Positions 26,842-35,333 are shown, counted from the first letter of the stretch. The stretch: 64,000 nucleotides of DNA from DASYLJ01 sp964432595 (GCA_964432595.1 CAYSOF010000016.1:88110-152109), one strand, 5' to 3'. Notes: a model not told the origin generated them from the letters alone. Made by a program: numbers and translations.

Positions 26842-28376
26842 GCGCGCCGCCGGTGACGCTGCCGGCGCTGCTCGACGACGTCGCCGCGCGCATGCCCGCG
26901 CGCACGGCGATCATCTCCGCCCGCGGGCGGCTCGACTTCGCGACGTTGCATGCGCGGGCCGCCTCCGTGGCGGCCGGGCTCGCGGTGCGCGGCGTCGGCC
27001 GCGGTACGCGCGTCGGCCTGCTGCTGCCCAACTGGCCGGAGTGGCTCGTCGTTGCCTTCGCGGTGTGGCGATGCGGCGGCGTCCTCGTGCCGCTGAACAC
27101 GCTCTACCGCGCGCGGGAGCTCGGCCACGCGCTGGCGCTCGCCGAGGTGGAGGTGCTCGTCGCGGTGCGCCGCTTCCTGCGCAACGACTTCGCGGCGTCG
27201 CTGGCGACGCTGCCGCCGCCGCGCGACGTCGTGCTGCTCGACCCGCCCGCCGACGGGGCGGGCGTCGCGCTCGGGCCGCTCCTCGCCGCCGGGGTCGGGA
27301 CCATCGGAGGCCCGCAGCCCGACGATCCGGCGACGATCCTCTTCACGTCGGGCTCGACGGCGGAGCCGAAAGGCGTCGTCCACACGCAGCGCGCGCTCAG
27401 TCTCGCCGCGGACGGCGACGCGACGGTGCTCGGCATCGCGCCCGACGATCGCACCTGGGGCTATCTGCCGTTCTTCTTCGCCGGGGGCCTGGTCGCGGTC
27501 GCGCTGGCGACGTTGTCGCGCGGCGCGGCGGTCGTCCTGCAGGACGTGTTCGAGCCGGGCGAGACGTTGCGCCTGCTCGCCGACGAGCGTGTGACGGTCT
27601 TCTTCGCGTGGCCGCATCAGGCCGAGGCGCTCCTCGCGCATCCGTCGTTCGCGACGACGACGTTGCATCTCGAGAAGGGCGTGGGCGCCAACACGAAATG
27701 GGCGCCGCGGCTCTATCGCCCCGACCATCACGCCGTGGGATCGTACGGCATGACCGAGACGCCGCCGCTGTGCACGGCGTGGCCGTGGGACGCGCCGCGC
27801 GAGCGGCGCATCGCGGGGCACGGGCCGCCCGTCGGCCGGCGGGAGATACGCATCGTCGAGCCGTCGACGGGCGATCCGCTGCCCGTCTGCCGCGACGGCG
27901 AGATCTGCGTGCGGGGTCCCGAGCTCCTGTCGCACTACCTCGGCGAATCGCCGGCGGCCTGCCGCGACGCGGACGGATTCTTCCACACCGGCGACCTCGG
28001 CCATCTCGACGAGCTCGGCGCGCTGCACTTCGTCGGCCGCGCCAAGGACGTCATCAAGACGGCGGGCGCGAACGTCGCGGCGGCCGAGGTCGAAGCCGTC
28101 CTGCTCGAGCACCCGGCGGTCGCCGCGGCGCATGCCGTCGGCGTGCCCGACGCGCTCCGGGGCGAGAACGTCGGCGTCTTCGTCGTGCCGAAGGCGCTCG
28201 TCGACGCCGGCAGTCTCGTCGCGCACTGCCGCGCGCGGCTGGCGAGCTACAAGGTCCCGCGCCACGTCTGGCTGCGACGCGAGGACGCGCTGCCGCAGAA
28301 GGGCAGCGGTAAGGTCGACAAGGCGGCGTTGCGGCGCGAGGCCGAGCGGCTCACAGCCGCAGGCGACCCGCCGTGA
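26838..28376 (+). CDS. AMP-dependent acyl-CoA synthetase/ligase
   Basis: A 512-residue ANL-superfamily ligase that activates a carboxylate as acyl-AMP and then acyl-CoA. Core motifs: A3 LFTSGSTAEPKGVVHTQ, A5 GSYGMTETPP, A7 FHTGDLGHLDELG, A8 hinge GRAKDVIKTAGANVAAAEVE and A10 PQKGSGKVDKAAL with the catalytic lysine. It starts with GTG at 26838 overlapping the amidase stop (GTGA), suggesting that an acid released by the amidase is activated here; this is inference. The 3' end overlaps the convergent ligase gene by 26 bp. Confidence 0.9.
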   Translation: MSAPPVTLPALLDDVAARMPARTAIISARGRLDFATLHARAASVAAGLAVRGVGRGTRVGLLLPNWPEWLVVAFAVWRCGGVLVPLNTLYRARELGHALALAEVEVLVAVRRFLRNDFAASLATLPPPRDVVLLDPPADGAGVALGPLLAAGVGTIGGPQPDDPATILFTSGSTAEPKGVVHTQRALSLAADGDATVLGIAPDDRTWGYLPFFFAGGLVAVALATLSRGAAVVLQDVFEPGETLRLLADERVTVFFAWPHQAEALLAHPSFATTTLHLEKGVGANTKWAPRLYRPDHHAVGSYGMTETPPLCTAWPWDAPRERRIAGHGPPVGRREIRIVEPSTGDPLPVCRDGEICVRGPELLSHYLGESPAACRDADGFFHTGDLGHLDELGALHFVGRAKDVIKTAGANVAAAEVEAVLLEHPAVAAAHAVGVPDALRGENVGVFVVPKALVDAGSLVAHCRARLASYKVPRHVWLRREDALPQKGSGKVDKAALRREAERLTAAGDPP

Positions 28377-30081
28377 TCGCCGCGCGGCGCGCGTCGTCGA
28401 GCGCGACGTAGGCGCGCGTGTCGTCGTCGCGGACGAACAGCGGGTCGGTCACGCGGGCGGCGTCGAAGCCCTCGGCGGCGAGGTTCTGCTTGCGCTGCTT
28501 GAGCGTGCCGGTCACCTCCATCGACGCGACGAGGCGCACGAAGGCCGGCATCGCGTAGCGCGGCAGGTGGGCGTCGGCCTGCCGCCACATCGCGGCGCCG
28601 TCGAACGCCGCGCCGTCCTCGAGCACGACGGCGGCCATCCCGGCGCGGCCGTCGCTGCCCGGGATCTCGACGCCGTAGACGCTCGATTCGCTCACGCCGG
28701 GCGTGCCGTTCAGGACGTCGGCGACCTCCTGCGTGGCGACGTTCTCGCCCTTCCAGCGGAACGTGTCGCCGATGCGGTCGACGAACCAGTACCAACCGTC
28801 GGCGTCGCGGCGCAGCAGATCGCCGGTACGGAACCAGGCGTCGCCCGGGGCGAAGACGTCGCGCACGAGCTTCCGCTCCGTGGCCTCACGGTCGGTGTAG
28901 CCGTCGTACTCCATCGAGCCGGCCATCCCGACCTTGCCGAGCAGCTCGCCCGGCTCGTCGACCGCGCAGGCGATCCCACGCCCGCCGCCGTCGCGCACGA
29001 GCCGGCCGGCGGCGAGGTCGTACCGGGCGAGCGCGACCTGGCTCTCCATCATCGCGTGTGGTCGGCCGACCGATCCAACCGGGCCGTCGAAGTTCTGGAG
29101 CGCGACGTTGCCCTCGGTCGCGCCGTACATCTCCACGATGCGCGGCACGCCGAAGCGCTCCTGGAACGCGATCCACACGTCGCGCCGCAGTCCGGCGCCG
29201 GCAGCGACGCGCAGGCGATGGTCGCGGTCGTGCGGCGTCGGCGGCTGCCGCAGCAGATACCGGCACAGCTCGCCCACGTAGACGAACGCGACGGCCTCGT
29301 GGCGGCGCACGTCGTCGAGGAACGCGCCGGCGCTGAACTGCCGGCGCGAGGCGAACGCCCCGCCGGCGCGGAACGCAGGCGAGAAGCCGACGAAGAGGCT
29401 CTCGCCGTGGTAGAGCGGCAGCGGCGCGTAGACGGTGTCGCCGGCCTCGATGCCGAGCCATTGCGACAAGCTGATGCCGCCCATCGTGAACTTGAGGTGC
29501 CGCACGACGGCGGGCTTCGGATAGCCGGTCGTCCCGGACGTGTAGATGTAGAGGAACACGTCGCCGCCGCGGATATCGGGGATGTCGGGCTCGGGCGCCG
29601 TCGCGGGGAGGGCGTCGCCGAGCGGCCGCACGCCGGCGGGCAGGGTCGTACCGGGCGGTACGTCGGCGAGGAACCGGACGTCGTGCGTGCCGGCGACGTC
29701 GGCCAGCGCGGCGACGGCGTGGACGTCGCAGACCCCGATCGCGGCGGCCGATGCGCGCAGGACGTGCGTCAGACCGGCGCCCGTCACGTGCGTGTTGACG
29801 AGCGCGCCGATCGCACCGAGCTTCGCGACGGCTCCGAGCGTGATCAGGAAGCGGGGGCTGTTGACGCACAGGACCGCGACGGGTTGCCCCGCCCGGGCGC
29901 CGGCCGCTTTCAGCGCGGCCGCAAGGCGGTTCACCTCGACGTCGTACTCGCCGTACGTGACGACCTCGGTCTCGAACTTGAGGGCGACGCGGTCGGGAAT
30001 CTGCTCGGCCTGCTGGCGTACGAACGGACCGAAGGTATCGGTCGATCGCTTGAGCTCGGCCATGATCTCGCCCAGGTCCAT
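28351..30081 (-). CDS. Long-chain acyl-CoA synthetase, FATP/FadD6-like
   Basis: A 576-residue ANL ligase. It has YIYTSGTTGYPKPAVVRH, the EMYGATEGNVALQNFDG segment characteristic of very-long-chain acyl-CoA synthetase/FATP relatives, WFRTGDLLRRDADGWYWFVD, and RIGDTFRWKGENVATQEVADVL, in which the FRWKGENV form is also FATP-like. The C-terminus has GTLKQRKQNLAAEGFD with the acylation lysine. Mycobacterial FadD6 is a known relative. It probably activates long or very long fatty acids. Convergent with the gene at 26838 and divergent from the CoA-transferase at 30157 (75 bp between starts). Confidence 0.9.
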   Translation of the reverse strand: MDLGEIMAELKRSTDTFGPFVRQQAEQIPDRVALKFETEVVTYGEYDVEVNRLAAALKAAGARAGQPVAVLCVNSPRFLITLGAVAKLGAIGALVNTHVTGAGLTHVLRASAAAIGVCDVHAVAALADVAGTHDVRFLADVPPGTTLPAGVRPLGDALPATAPEPDIPDIRGGDVFLYIYTSGTTGYPKPAVVRHLKFTMGGISLSQWLGIEAGDTVYAPLPLYHGESLFVGFSPAFRAGGAFASRRQFSAGAFLDDVRRHEAVAFVYVGELCRYLLRQPPTPHDRDHRLRVAAGAGLRRDVWIAFQERFGVPRIVEMYGATEGNVALQNFDGPVGSVGRPHAMMESQVALARYDLAAGRLVRDGGGRGIACAVDEPGELLGKVGMAGSMEYDGYTDREATERKLVRDVFAPGDAWFRTGDLLRRDADGWYWFVDRIGDTFRWKGENVATQEVADVLNGTPGVSESSVYGVEIPGSDGRAGMAAVVLEDGAAFDGAAMWRQADAHLPRYAMPAFVRLVASMEVTGTLKQRKQNLAAEGFDAARVTDPLFVRDDDTRAYVALDDARRAAITAGRLRL

Positions 30082-30156
30082 GCGGCGGGGCTAGCAGGCG
30101 CGTCGCGCGGGGCGCAAGGATCGCCGTGGCGACCGGCCGCGTGTTATGCGCCGCGC

Positions 30157-31560
30157 GTGGACAAGGTGGCGGCGAGCGCGGCGGCGGCCGTCGCGGATCT
30201 GCGCGACGGCGCCACGATCCTCTTCGGCGGCTTCGGCGTCATGCAGGGGTGGCCGAACAGCCTGCTGGTGGCGCTGCGCGAGCGCGGCGTCCGCGACCTG
30301 ACGCTCGTCTTCAATACGCCCGGTGTGGGGCCGTGGTCGGCGCAGGGTCTCGCCGAGGACGGGTTCGTCCGACGGATCGTCGCCAGCTTCGTGGCCTATC
30401 CGACGCGGGTGACGCCCATCGAGACGCTCGTCCGTGCCGGCCGGATCGAGGTCGAGCTGGTCCCGCAGGGGACCCTGGCGGAGCGCATCCGGGCCGGTGG
30501 CGCGGGCCTCGCCGCGTTCTGGACGCCCACCGGCGTCGGGACCATCGTCGCGGACGGCAAGGAGCGGCGGACCTTCGACGGCCGGGAATACGTCCTCGAG
30601 CACGCGATCCGGGCCGACGCCGCCTTCCTGCGCGCGGCCCGCGCCGACCGTCACGGCAACCTGGTGTTCCGGCGGGCGGCGAGGAACTTCCACCCGGTGT
30701 GCGCCATGGCCGCACGCTGCACCATCGCCGAAGTCGACGAGGTCGTCGAGCCCGGCGCGCTCGACGCCGAGGCCGTCGTCACCCCGGGCATCTGGGTGGA
30801 TCGGGTGGTCCGGACGGCGCATCCGCTCGACGTCGACGCGGTCCGCGAGCTCACCCGGCGTCACGGGCGCGTCGTCGAGCAGGCGCCGCGTCCGGAGCTG
30901 GGCGGGCTCCCCCCCGATCTGATGGCCCGCCGCGCGGCCCTCTGCCTTCGTCCCGGCGAGTACGTGAACCTGGGGCTCGGCCTGCCGACGCTCGTCTCGA
31001 GCCATCTCGCGCCGGAAGACGGCGTCGTCCTGCACGCCGAGAACGGCATGCTGGGCTACGGGCCGCTTGTGGAGGAGGGGCCGGTCGACGTCGATCTGTA
31101 CAACGCCAGCGGGCAGCTCGTCCGCCTGCTGCCGGGGGCGTCGTTCTTCGACAGCGCCACGGCGCATGCGATGGCACGAGGCGGCCGCATCACGACCGTC
31201 GTCCTGGGCGCGTTCGAGGTGTCCGAGCGGGGCGATCTGGCGAACTGGAACGTGCCGTCCACGGGGAAGGGCGGCATCGGCGGCGCAATGGACCTCGTCT
31301 CCGGCGGAGCCCGCGTGATCGTCCTGACGTTCCACACGACGCGTGCGGGGGCGTCGAAGCTGGTGCCGACCTGTCAGTATCCGCTCACGGCGCCCGGCTG
31401 CGTTCGCGAGATCGTCACCGATCTCGGCTACTTCACGCTCGAGCCGGAGGGCTTCATTCTTCGCGAGATCGCTCCGGGCGTAACCTTGGACACGGTACGT
31501 GCCCACACGGCCGGGACGCTACTAGTGCCTCTTGACCTGCGTGCTATGACCTTCGGGTAG
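30157..31560 (+). CDS. 3-oxoacid CoA-transferase, fused A and B subunits
   Basis: A 467-residue family I CoA-transferase in one chain, as in mitochondrial SCOT. The alpha half (about 1-240) has DGATILFGGFGVMQGWPNSL and GTLAERIRAGGAGLAAFWTP. The beta half begins near 250 (MARRAALCLRPGEYVNLGLG) and carries the catalytic glutamate in AENGMLGYGPL. The ending GGARVIVLTFHTT and GCVREIVTDLGYFT is standard. It transfers CoA from succinyl-CoA to acetoacetate or another 3-oxoacid. GTG at 30157 is the likely start; the frame stays open far upstream without similarity. Fits the acyl-CoA cluster around it. Confidence 0.9.
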   Translation: MDKVAASAAAAVADLRDGATILFGGFGVMQGWPNSLLVALRERGVRDLTLVFNTPGVGPWSAQGLAEDGFVRRIVASFVAYPTRVTPIETLVRAGRIEVELVPQGTLAERIRAGGAGLAAFWTPTGVGTIVADGKERRTFDGREYVLEHAIRADAAFLRAARADRHGNLVFRRAARNFHPVCAMAARCTIAEVDEVVEPGALDAEAVVTPGIWVDRVVRTAHPLDVDAVRELTRRHGRVVEQAPRPELGGLPPDLMARRAALCLRPGEYVNLGLGLPTLVSSHLAPEDGVVLHAENGMLGYGPLVEEGPVDVDLYNASGQLVRLLPGASFFDSATAHAMARGGRITTVVLGAFEVSERGDLANWNVPSTGKGGIGGAMDLVSGGARVIVLTFHTTRAGASKLVPTCQYPLTAPGCVREIVTDLGYFTLEPEGFILREIAPGVTLDTVRAHTAGTLLVPLDLRAMTFG

Positions 31561-31573
31561 TCGATCGAGGTCC

Positions 31574-31641
31574 GGCTCCCGTCGTTCGGGAGGCAAAGGT
31601 CACGTCTTGCCGTGTTGCGGACTAACACGCATGCCTGGCAT
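31574..31641. promoter_or_regulatory. Cluster of short inverted repeats upstream of the 134-residue gene
   Basis: The 95-bp gap holds CTCCCG/CGGGAG (around 31576-31592), CGTGTT (31611-31616)/AACACG (31624-31629), and ATGCC-T-GGCAT (31631-31641). The first may help end the CoA-transferase transcript. The last lies just before the gene at 31656 and could be a regulator half-site pair. No strong sigma-70 promoter stands out. Confidence 0.35.
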
Positions 31642-31655
31642 CTAGCGGAGCTACC

Positions 31656-32060
31656 ATGGGCACACCGGTGGTCAGAAGCACTCGGGTCTCACGGCGCGGT
31701 CCCACGCTCGGTACCCTGCGCTCGATCGGGGTCGGAGCGTTGGCGCACGCCAGCCGGCCGTTCGAGTCGCTCGCACGCGACGCGGGCCGCGTCGCCGAGG
31801 AGGGCGCCGAAGGGGAACGTCGGCTACTGCTGGCCGTCCTCGAAGACGGCATCCGCACCCTGCTGAAGCACGCGGGAGCTACCCGGGGACGGGGGCGGAA
31901 CCTGCATCGGGAGGCGATGGCCTGGTTCTCGAGCGACGCTCACGCGGACGTGTTCGCCTTCGCGAGCATCTGTGAAGCGTTGGAGATCGACCCGGGGCGT
32001 CTACGAGGCCGGGTGTACGCGTGGATGCACCGCGACGCCCCCTCGGGTCGGTTGCACTGA
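31656..32060 (+). CDS. Hypothetical protein with conserved 'WFSSD...FASICEALEIDP' core
   Basis: A 134-residue basic, mostly helical protein. The C-terminal half (about 85-125: REAMAWFSSDAHADVFAF, then ASICEALEIDPGRLRGRV) resembles a small uncharacterised family seen in delta-like and other proteobacteria, with a pattern that looks like a helix-turn-helix or RNA polymerase-associated helical domain. I do not know its function. It lies between the CoA-transferase gene and a convergent ribbon-helix-helix gene, next to a sigma-54 regulator pair, which suggests regulation. A GGAG-like tract sits about 8 nt before the ATG. Confidence 0.6.
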   Translation: MGTPVVRSTRVSRRGPTLGTLRSIGVGALAHASRPFESLARDAGRVAEEGAEGERRLLLAVLEDGIRTLLKHAGATRGRGRNLHREAMAWFSSDAHADVFAFASICEALEIDPGRLRGRVYAWMHRDAPSGRLH

Positions 32061-32067
32061 AACGCGC

Positions 32068-32250
32068 TTAACGGACTGCGGACTTACGGCTAGTACGCGC
32101 GGTGCTCTTGCGGAGCTTGTCCTCAAGCGCCGACGCCACGAACTCCATCACCGAGATTCCACTCTGCACACAGAAGAGCTTGATCTCTCTGTGCAGACCC
32201 TTCGGGATGCGGGTGGCGAGCTGAATGAGGACGTCGTCTTCCTTGGCCAT
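32068..32250 (-). CDS. Ribbon-helix-helix (CopG/Arc-like) DNA-binding protein
   Basis: From the ATG at 32250 the product is 60 residues: a short acidic start, a beta-strand candidate (DVLIQLATRIPKGLHREIK), then two helices (IKLFCVQSGISVMEFVASALEDKL) and a basic tail. This is the ribbon-helix-helix plan of small dimeric repressors. No toxin gene lies next to it, so it is not an evident antitoxin. A GGAAAG sequence before the ATG and an AT-rich region with an inverted repeat at 32307-32324 fit a regulated promoter. It converges on the 134-residue gene. Confidence 0.7.
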   Translation of the reverse strand: MAKEDDVLIQLATRIPKGLHREIKLFCVQSGISVMEFVASALEDKLRKSTARTSRKSAVR

Positions 32251-32306
32251 GATGGCTTTCCTCCATTGGCGCCGACGGGGCACCACGGAGACAAGTAACT
32301 TATTAA

Positions 32307-32324
32307 GGCATTTGTCGCAATGCC
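32307..32324. promoter_or_regulatory. 18-bp inverted repeat, candidate operator
   Basis: GGCATT (32307-32312) and AATGCC (32319-32324) form a perfect inverted repeat with a 6-bp spacer, inside a noticeably AT-rich patch just upstream of the ribbon-helix-helix gene. It may be its operator (autoregulation) or part of its promoter. Confidence 0.4.
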
Positions 32325-32359
32325 ACTTGCCGGTCCCGACGGGCAGATTTCCGGTTTTA

Positions 32360-32827
32360 CTATCTACCTGATTGGCGACCGTCGCCTGCCGGGGGGGCGG
32401 CTTTCAAATTCCGCTCCACCGTTTCGAGCTGGCGGGTCAGCTCAACGATGTGTAGCTGGGCTCGTACCCGGGCATACAGCTCGTGTTTGTTGATCGGCTT
32501 GGTCAGAAATTCGCTGACGCCATGGTGCATGCCCTCGTGGCGCGTATCGATGTCGTCACGCCCCGTGAGGAGGATGACCGGCAGGCGCTTGCCCGCGTCG
32601 GTGGCGCGGAGGGCGGCGCAGACCTGAAACCCGCTCATGCCCGGCATCATGACGTCGAGGAGGAGCAGGGTGACGGGCTCCTGCTCGACGATCGCCAGGC
32701 ATTCCTGGCCGCTCCCGGCGCGGCGGGTCTGGTAGCCCTCGCGCTCGAGCAGTGTAGCCGTCAGTGCACAGGTGTCGGGGTCGTCGTCGACGACCAGGAT
32801 GACCGGAGGGGGGGTACGGGACGTCAT
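32360..32827 (-). CDS. Stand-alone response regulator receiver protein
   Basis: A 155-residue CheY-like receiver. It has the acidic pocket VVDDDPD, the phospho-acceptor aspartate in LLLLDVMMPGMSGFQV, the conserved Thr in LLTGRDD and Lys in FLTKPINKHEL. After the receiver a short helical tail (about 125-155, ARVRAQLHIVELTRQLETVE) could dimerise, but there is no output domain. Its ATG overlaps the stop of the sigma-54 activator gene (ATGA), so the two are co-expressed; the cognate kinase is not in this window. Possible role: supplying the receiver function in trans to the activator. Confidence 0.9.
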   Translation of the reverse strand: MTSRTPPPVILVVDDDPDTCALTATLLEREGYQTRRAGSGQECLAIVEQEPVTLLLLDVMMPGMSGFQVCAALRATDAGKRLPVILLTGRDDIDTRHEGMHHGVSEFLTKPINKHELYARVRAQLHIVELTRQLETVERNLKAAPPAGDGRQSGR

Positions 32828-33834
32828 TCGGCAGCCTCGTCTTGGTCGTCGAGCTCGTCGGGACCACGGCGGCGTCGCAGCTTCGCGACCAGCGTGGTGC
32901 GCTTCAGGCCGAGCAGGCGGGCCGCCGCCTGCTTGTTGCCCTTCGTGCGGCGCAGGGCCTCCTCGATCAGCCGGTTCTCGAACTCCTCGACCGCCGTGTT
33001 CAGATCGAGGCCGGTCTCACCGAGCGTCGGCCGCGGGATCTTCTTCTCGGAGATCAACGAGCGGATGGCCGGCGGCAGGTGCTGGACGGCGATCATACCG
33101 TCCTCGGACAGGATCACCAGCCGCTCGAGCAGGTTCTCGAGCTCGCGGACGTTGCCGGGCCAGTCGTACTCCCAGAGGTGGACCATGGCCTCCTCGGAGA
33201 TGGTGACGGCGCGCCCGGTGCGCTTGCGGTTGTGCTTCTCGAGGAAGTGCCGCACGAGCAACGGGATGTCCGACCGTCGTTCGCGCAGGGGCGGCATCAC
33301 GATCGGAATGACCTGCAGGCGGTAGAAGAGGTCCTCGCGGAACCGGCCCGCCTCGACCTCCTGCGCCAGGTCCTTGTTCGACGCCGCGAGCACGCGAACG
33401 TCGACCTTGAACGCACGGTCGCCGCCGACGGGCCGCAGCTCGCGGTCCTGGAGCACGCGCAGGAGCTTCACCTGCAGCGTCGGGCTCATCTCCCCGACCT
33501 CGTCGAGGAAGATGGTGCCGCCGTTCGCGAGCTGGAACATGCCCGCGCGTTGGCCGATCGCGCCCGTGAAGGCGCCGCGCTCGTGGCCGAACATCTCGGA
33601 CTCGAGCAGCTCGGCGGGAATGGCGCCGCAGTTCACCGGAATGAACGGACGATCGACCCGCGGGCTCTGACCGTGGACGGCACGAGCGACGAGCTCCTTG
33701 CCGGTCCCGCTCTCACCCATGATGAGGATGGTCGCGTCCGTGGCGGCGACCTTGCGGATCAGCGCGCCGATCTTCTGGATGAGCGGATGCTCACCGATCA
33801 GCGCTGGAAATGCTTCTGGCGCGTTGGTCGTCAC
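32824..33834 (-). CDS. Sigma-54-dependent transcriptional activator lacking a receiver domain
   Basis: A 336-residue bacterial enhancer-binding protein. The AAA+ domain has Walker A GESGTGKELVARAVH, the sigma-54 contact loop GAFTGA, Walker B GGTIFLDEVGEM and the arginine-finger region FREDLFYRL. A Fis-type helix-turn-helix ends the protein (GNKQAAARLLGLKRTTLVAKL). Only about 20 residues precede the AAA+ domain, so there is no receiver or GAF sensor (PspF-like layout). The GTG at 33834 with GAGG five bases upstream is preferred over a longer in-frame start at 33897. It is followed by the receiver gene with a 4-bp overlap. Confidence 0.9.
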   Translation of the reverse strand: MTTNAPEAFPALIGEHPLIQKIGALIRKVAATDATILIMGESGTGKELVARAVHGQSPRVDRPFIPVNCGAIPAELLESEMFGHERGAFTGAIGQRAGMFQLANGGTIFLDEVGEMSPTLQVKLLRVLQDRELRPVGGDRAFKVDVRVLAASNKDLAQEVEAGRFREDLFYRLQVIPIVMPPLRERRSDIPLLVRHFLEKHNRKRTGRAVTISEEAMVHLWEYDWPGNVRELENLLERLVILSEDGMIAVQHLPPAIRSLISEKKIPRPTLGETGLDLNTAVEEFENRLIEEALRRTKGNKQAAARLLGLKRTTLVAKLRRRRGPDELDDQDEAAE

Positions 33835-33978
33835 GGTACCTCGTCGAAATCTGCGTTGGACTTCACCCTTCAGCCCCCCGACGCATGTCACAAGCACTTG
33901 GCGATGCCGCGGCTGGCCGTGCTATGCGCCCCCACATGCGGTGTGCCCTTCAGGACCTATATCGGTCGGACCCTCGCA

Positions 33979-34734
33979 ATGGTTGAGGGCCGTGTGCGCG
34001 GTCGACGTGACGGCCGCAAAGCCGCCGAGTTGCGGCCCGTCCAGATGACGCCCGGATTCATGCCCGACGCGGAAGGCTCGGTGCTCGTGGCCATGGGTGC
34101 GACCCGGGTGATCTGCACGGCGACCGTCCAGGAGAGCGTCCCCCCGTTCCTGCGCGGCTCGGGGAAGGGCTGGGTGACGGCCGAGTACGCCATGCTGCCC
34201 CGGAGCTCGCCCGAACGGATCGAGCGGGAGCGGCGCGGCCCCGGGGGACGGACCCAGGAGATCCAGCGGCTGATCGGCCGGAGTCTGCGCAGCGTCGTCG
34301 ACATGCAGGCGCTCGGCGAGCGTGCCGTCCTGATCGACTGCGACGTCATCCAGGCCGACGGTGGGACGCGGACGGCGTCGATCACCGGCGGCTTCGTGGC
34401 GATGGCGCTCGCGCTCGATCGCCTCCGGCGCGACGGCGTGGTCGAGCGCCCGATCCTCACCGGGACGGTCGCGGCGGTGAGCGTGGGCATCGTCGACGGC
34501 AAGGTGGCGCTCGACCTCCCGTACGAGGAGGACCACCGGGCCGAGGTCGATCTCAACCTGGTGATGACCGGTGCGGGACGCTTCGTCGAGGTGCAGGGGA
34601 CGGCGGAGGGCAAACCGTTCACGCCGTCGCAGCTCGAGCGGCTCCTCGCGGTCGGCGGCGAGGGCATTCGCACGCTGATCGGCATGCAGCGGGGCCTGCT
34701 GCGTGAGGCGGGGGTCCAGCTTCCGCGCGGATGA
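33979..34734 (+). CDS. rph: Ribonuclease PH
   Basis: Phosphorolytic 3'-5' exoribonuclease for tRNA 3' end trimming, 251 residues. The start region RRDGRKAAELRPVQMTPGF is the family signature. VLVAMGATRVICTATVQ, GWVTAEYAMLPRSS and QEIQRLIGRSLRSVVD follow, then LIDCDVIQADGGTRTASITG. The ATG at 33979 matches the family N-terminus, although the frame is open well upstream. Its stop overlaps the rdgB ATG (ATGA), a conserved pairing in many bacteria, and a tRNA cluster lies just downstream. Confidence 0.94.
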   Translation: MVEGRVRGRRDGRKAAELRPVQMTPGFMPDAEGSVLVAMGATRVICTATVQESVPPFLRGSGKGWVTAEYAMLPRSSPERIERERRGPGGRTQEIQRLIGRSLRSVVDMQALGERAVLIDCDVIQADGGTRTASITGGFVAMALALDRLRRDGVVERPILTGTVAAVSVGIVDGKVALDLPYEEDHRAEVDLNLVMTGAGRFVEVQGTAEGKPFTPSQLERLLAVGGEGIRTLIGMQRGLLREAGVQLPRG

Positions 34735-35318
34735 GCCTGCCGTCGCACATCGTGCTCGCGACGGAGAATCCGGGGAAGGCCGCCGAGCTGCGCGCGATGG
34801 TGGCCGCGTGGGGGCCGGTGCAGGTCACGACGCTCGCCGACCATCCGCGCGTGGTGCTGCCGGCCGAGGACGGGGCGACCTACGCGGAGATCGCCGAGGC
34901 GAAGGCGCGCACCGTCGCCGCGGCGCTCGGGCTGCCGGCGCTCGGCGACGACTCGGGCCTCGAGGTGGACGCGCTCGACGGCGCGCCCGGTCTGCGCTCG
35001 GCGCGCTGGGCCGCGACCGACGCCGATAGGATCGCGAAGCTCCTCGCCGCGCTCGCCGGCGTCGCCGATCGTCGCGCGCGCTTCCGGTGCGCGATGGCGC
35101 TCGCGTGGCCGGAAGGTCACGTCGAGATCGCGGAGGGCGTGTGCGAGGGGCGCATCGCGGCGGCGCCGCTCGGTGCCGGCGGGTTCGGCTACGATCCGGT
35201 TTTCGTCAGCGACGACCTCGGCGCATCGTTCGCGGTCGCGCCGGCGGCGGACAAGGCGCGCGTGAGCCATCGCGCGCGCGCGGCGGAGGCGCTCGGTCGA
35301 CGCCTGCGTGACGGATAA
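34731..35318 (+). CDS. rdgB: RdgB/HAM1 family non-canonical purine NTP pyrophosphatase
   Basis: A 195-residue enzyme that hydrolyses dITP, XTP and ITP to monophosphates and prevents their incorporation into DNA and RNA. It has LATENPGKAAELRAM (the S/T-x-N-x-x-K substrate motif), LGDDSGLEVDALDGAPGLRSARWA, GGFGYDPVF and a terminal KARVSHRARA. Overlaps the rph stop by 4 bp. The tRNA cluster begins 66 bp downstream. Confidence 0.94.
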   Translation: MSLPSHIVLATENPGKAAELRAMVAAWGPVQVTTLADHPRVVLPAEDGATYAEIAEAKARTVAAALGLPALGDDSGLEVDALDGAPGLRSARWAATDADRIAKLLAALAGVADRRARFRCAMALAWPEGHVEIAEGVCEGRIAAAPLGAGGFGYDPVFVSDDLGASFAVAPAADKARVSHRARAAEALGRRLRDG

Positions 35319-35333
35319 AACCCTCGCGAAACA

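Noticed and set aside
28132..30156. Long upstream extension of the CoA-transferase frame through the acyl-CoA ligase
   Set aside because: It is antisense to an intact ligase gene (28351-30081) and shows no homology until the GTG at 30157.
32068..32250. Ribbon-helix-helix protein as an antitoxin of a toxin-antitoxin pair
   Set aside because: No small toxin gene overlaps it; the convergent 134-residue protein has no RelE, PIN or MazF features.
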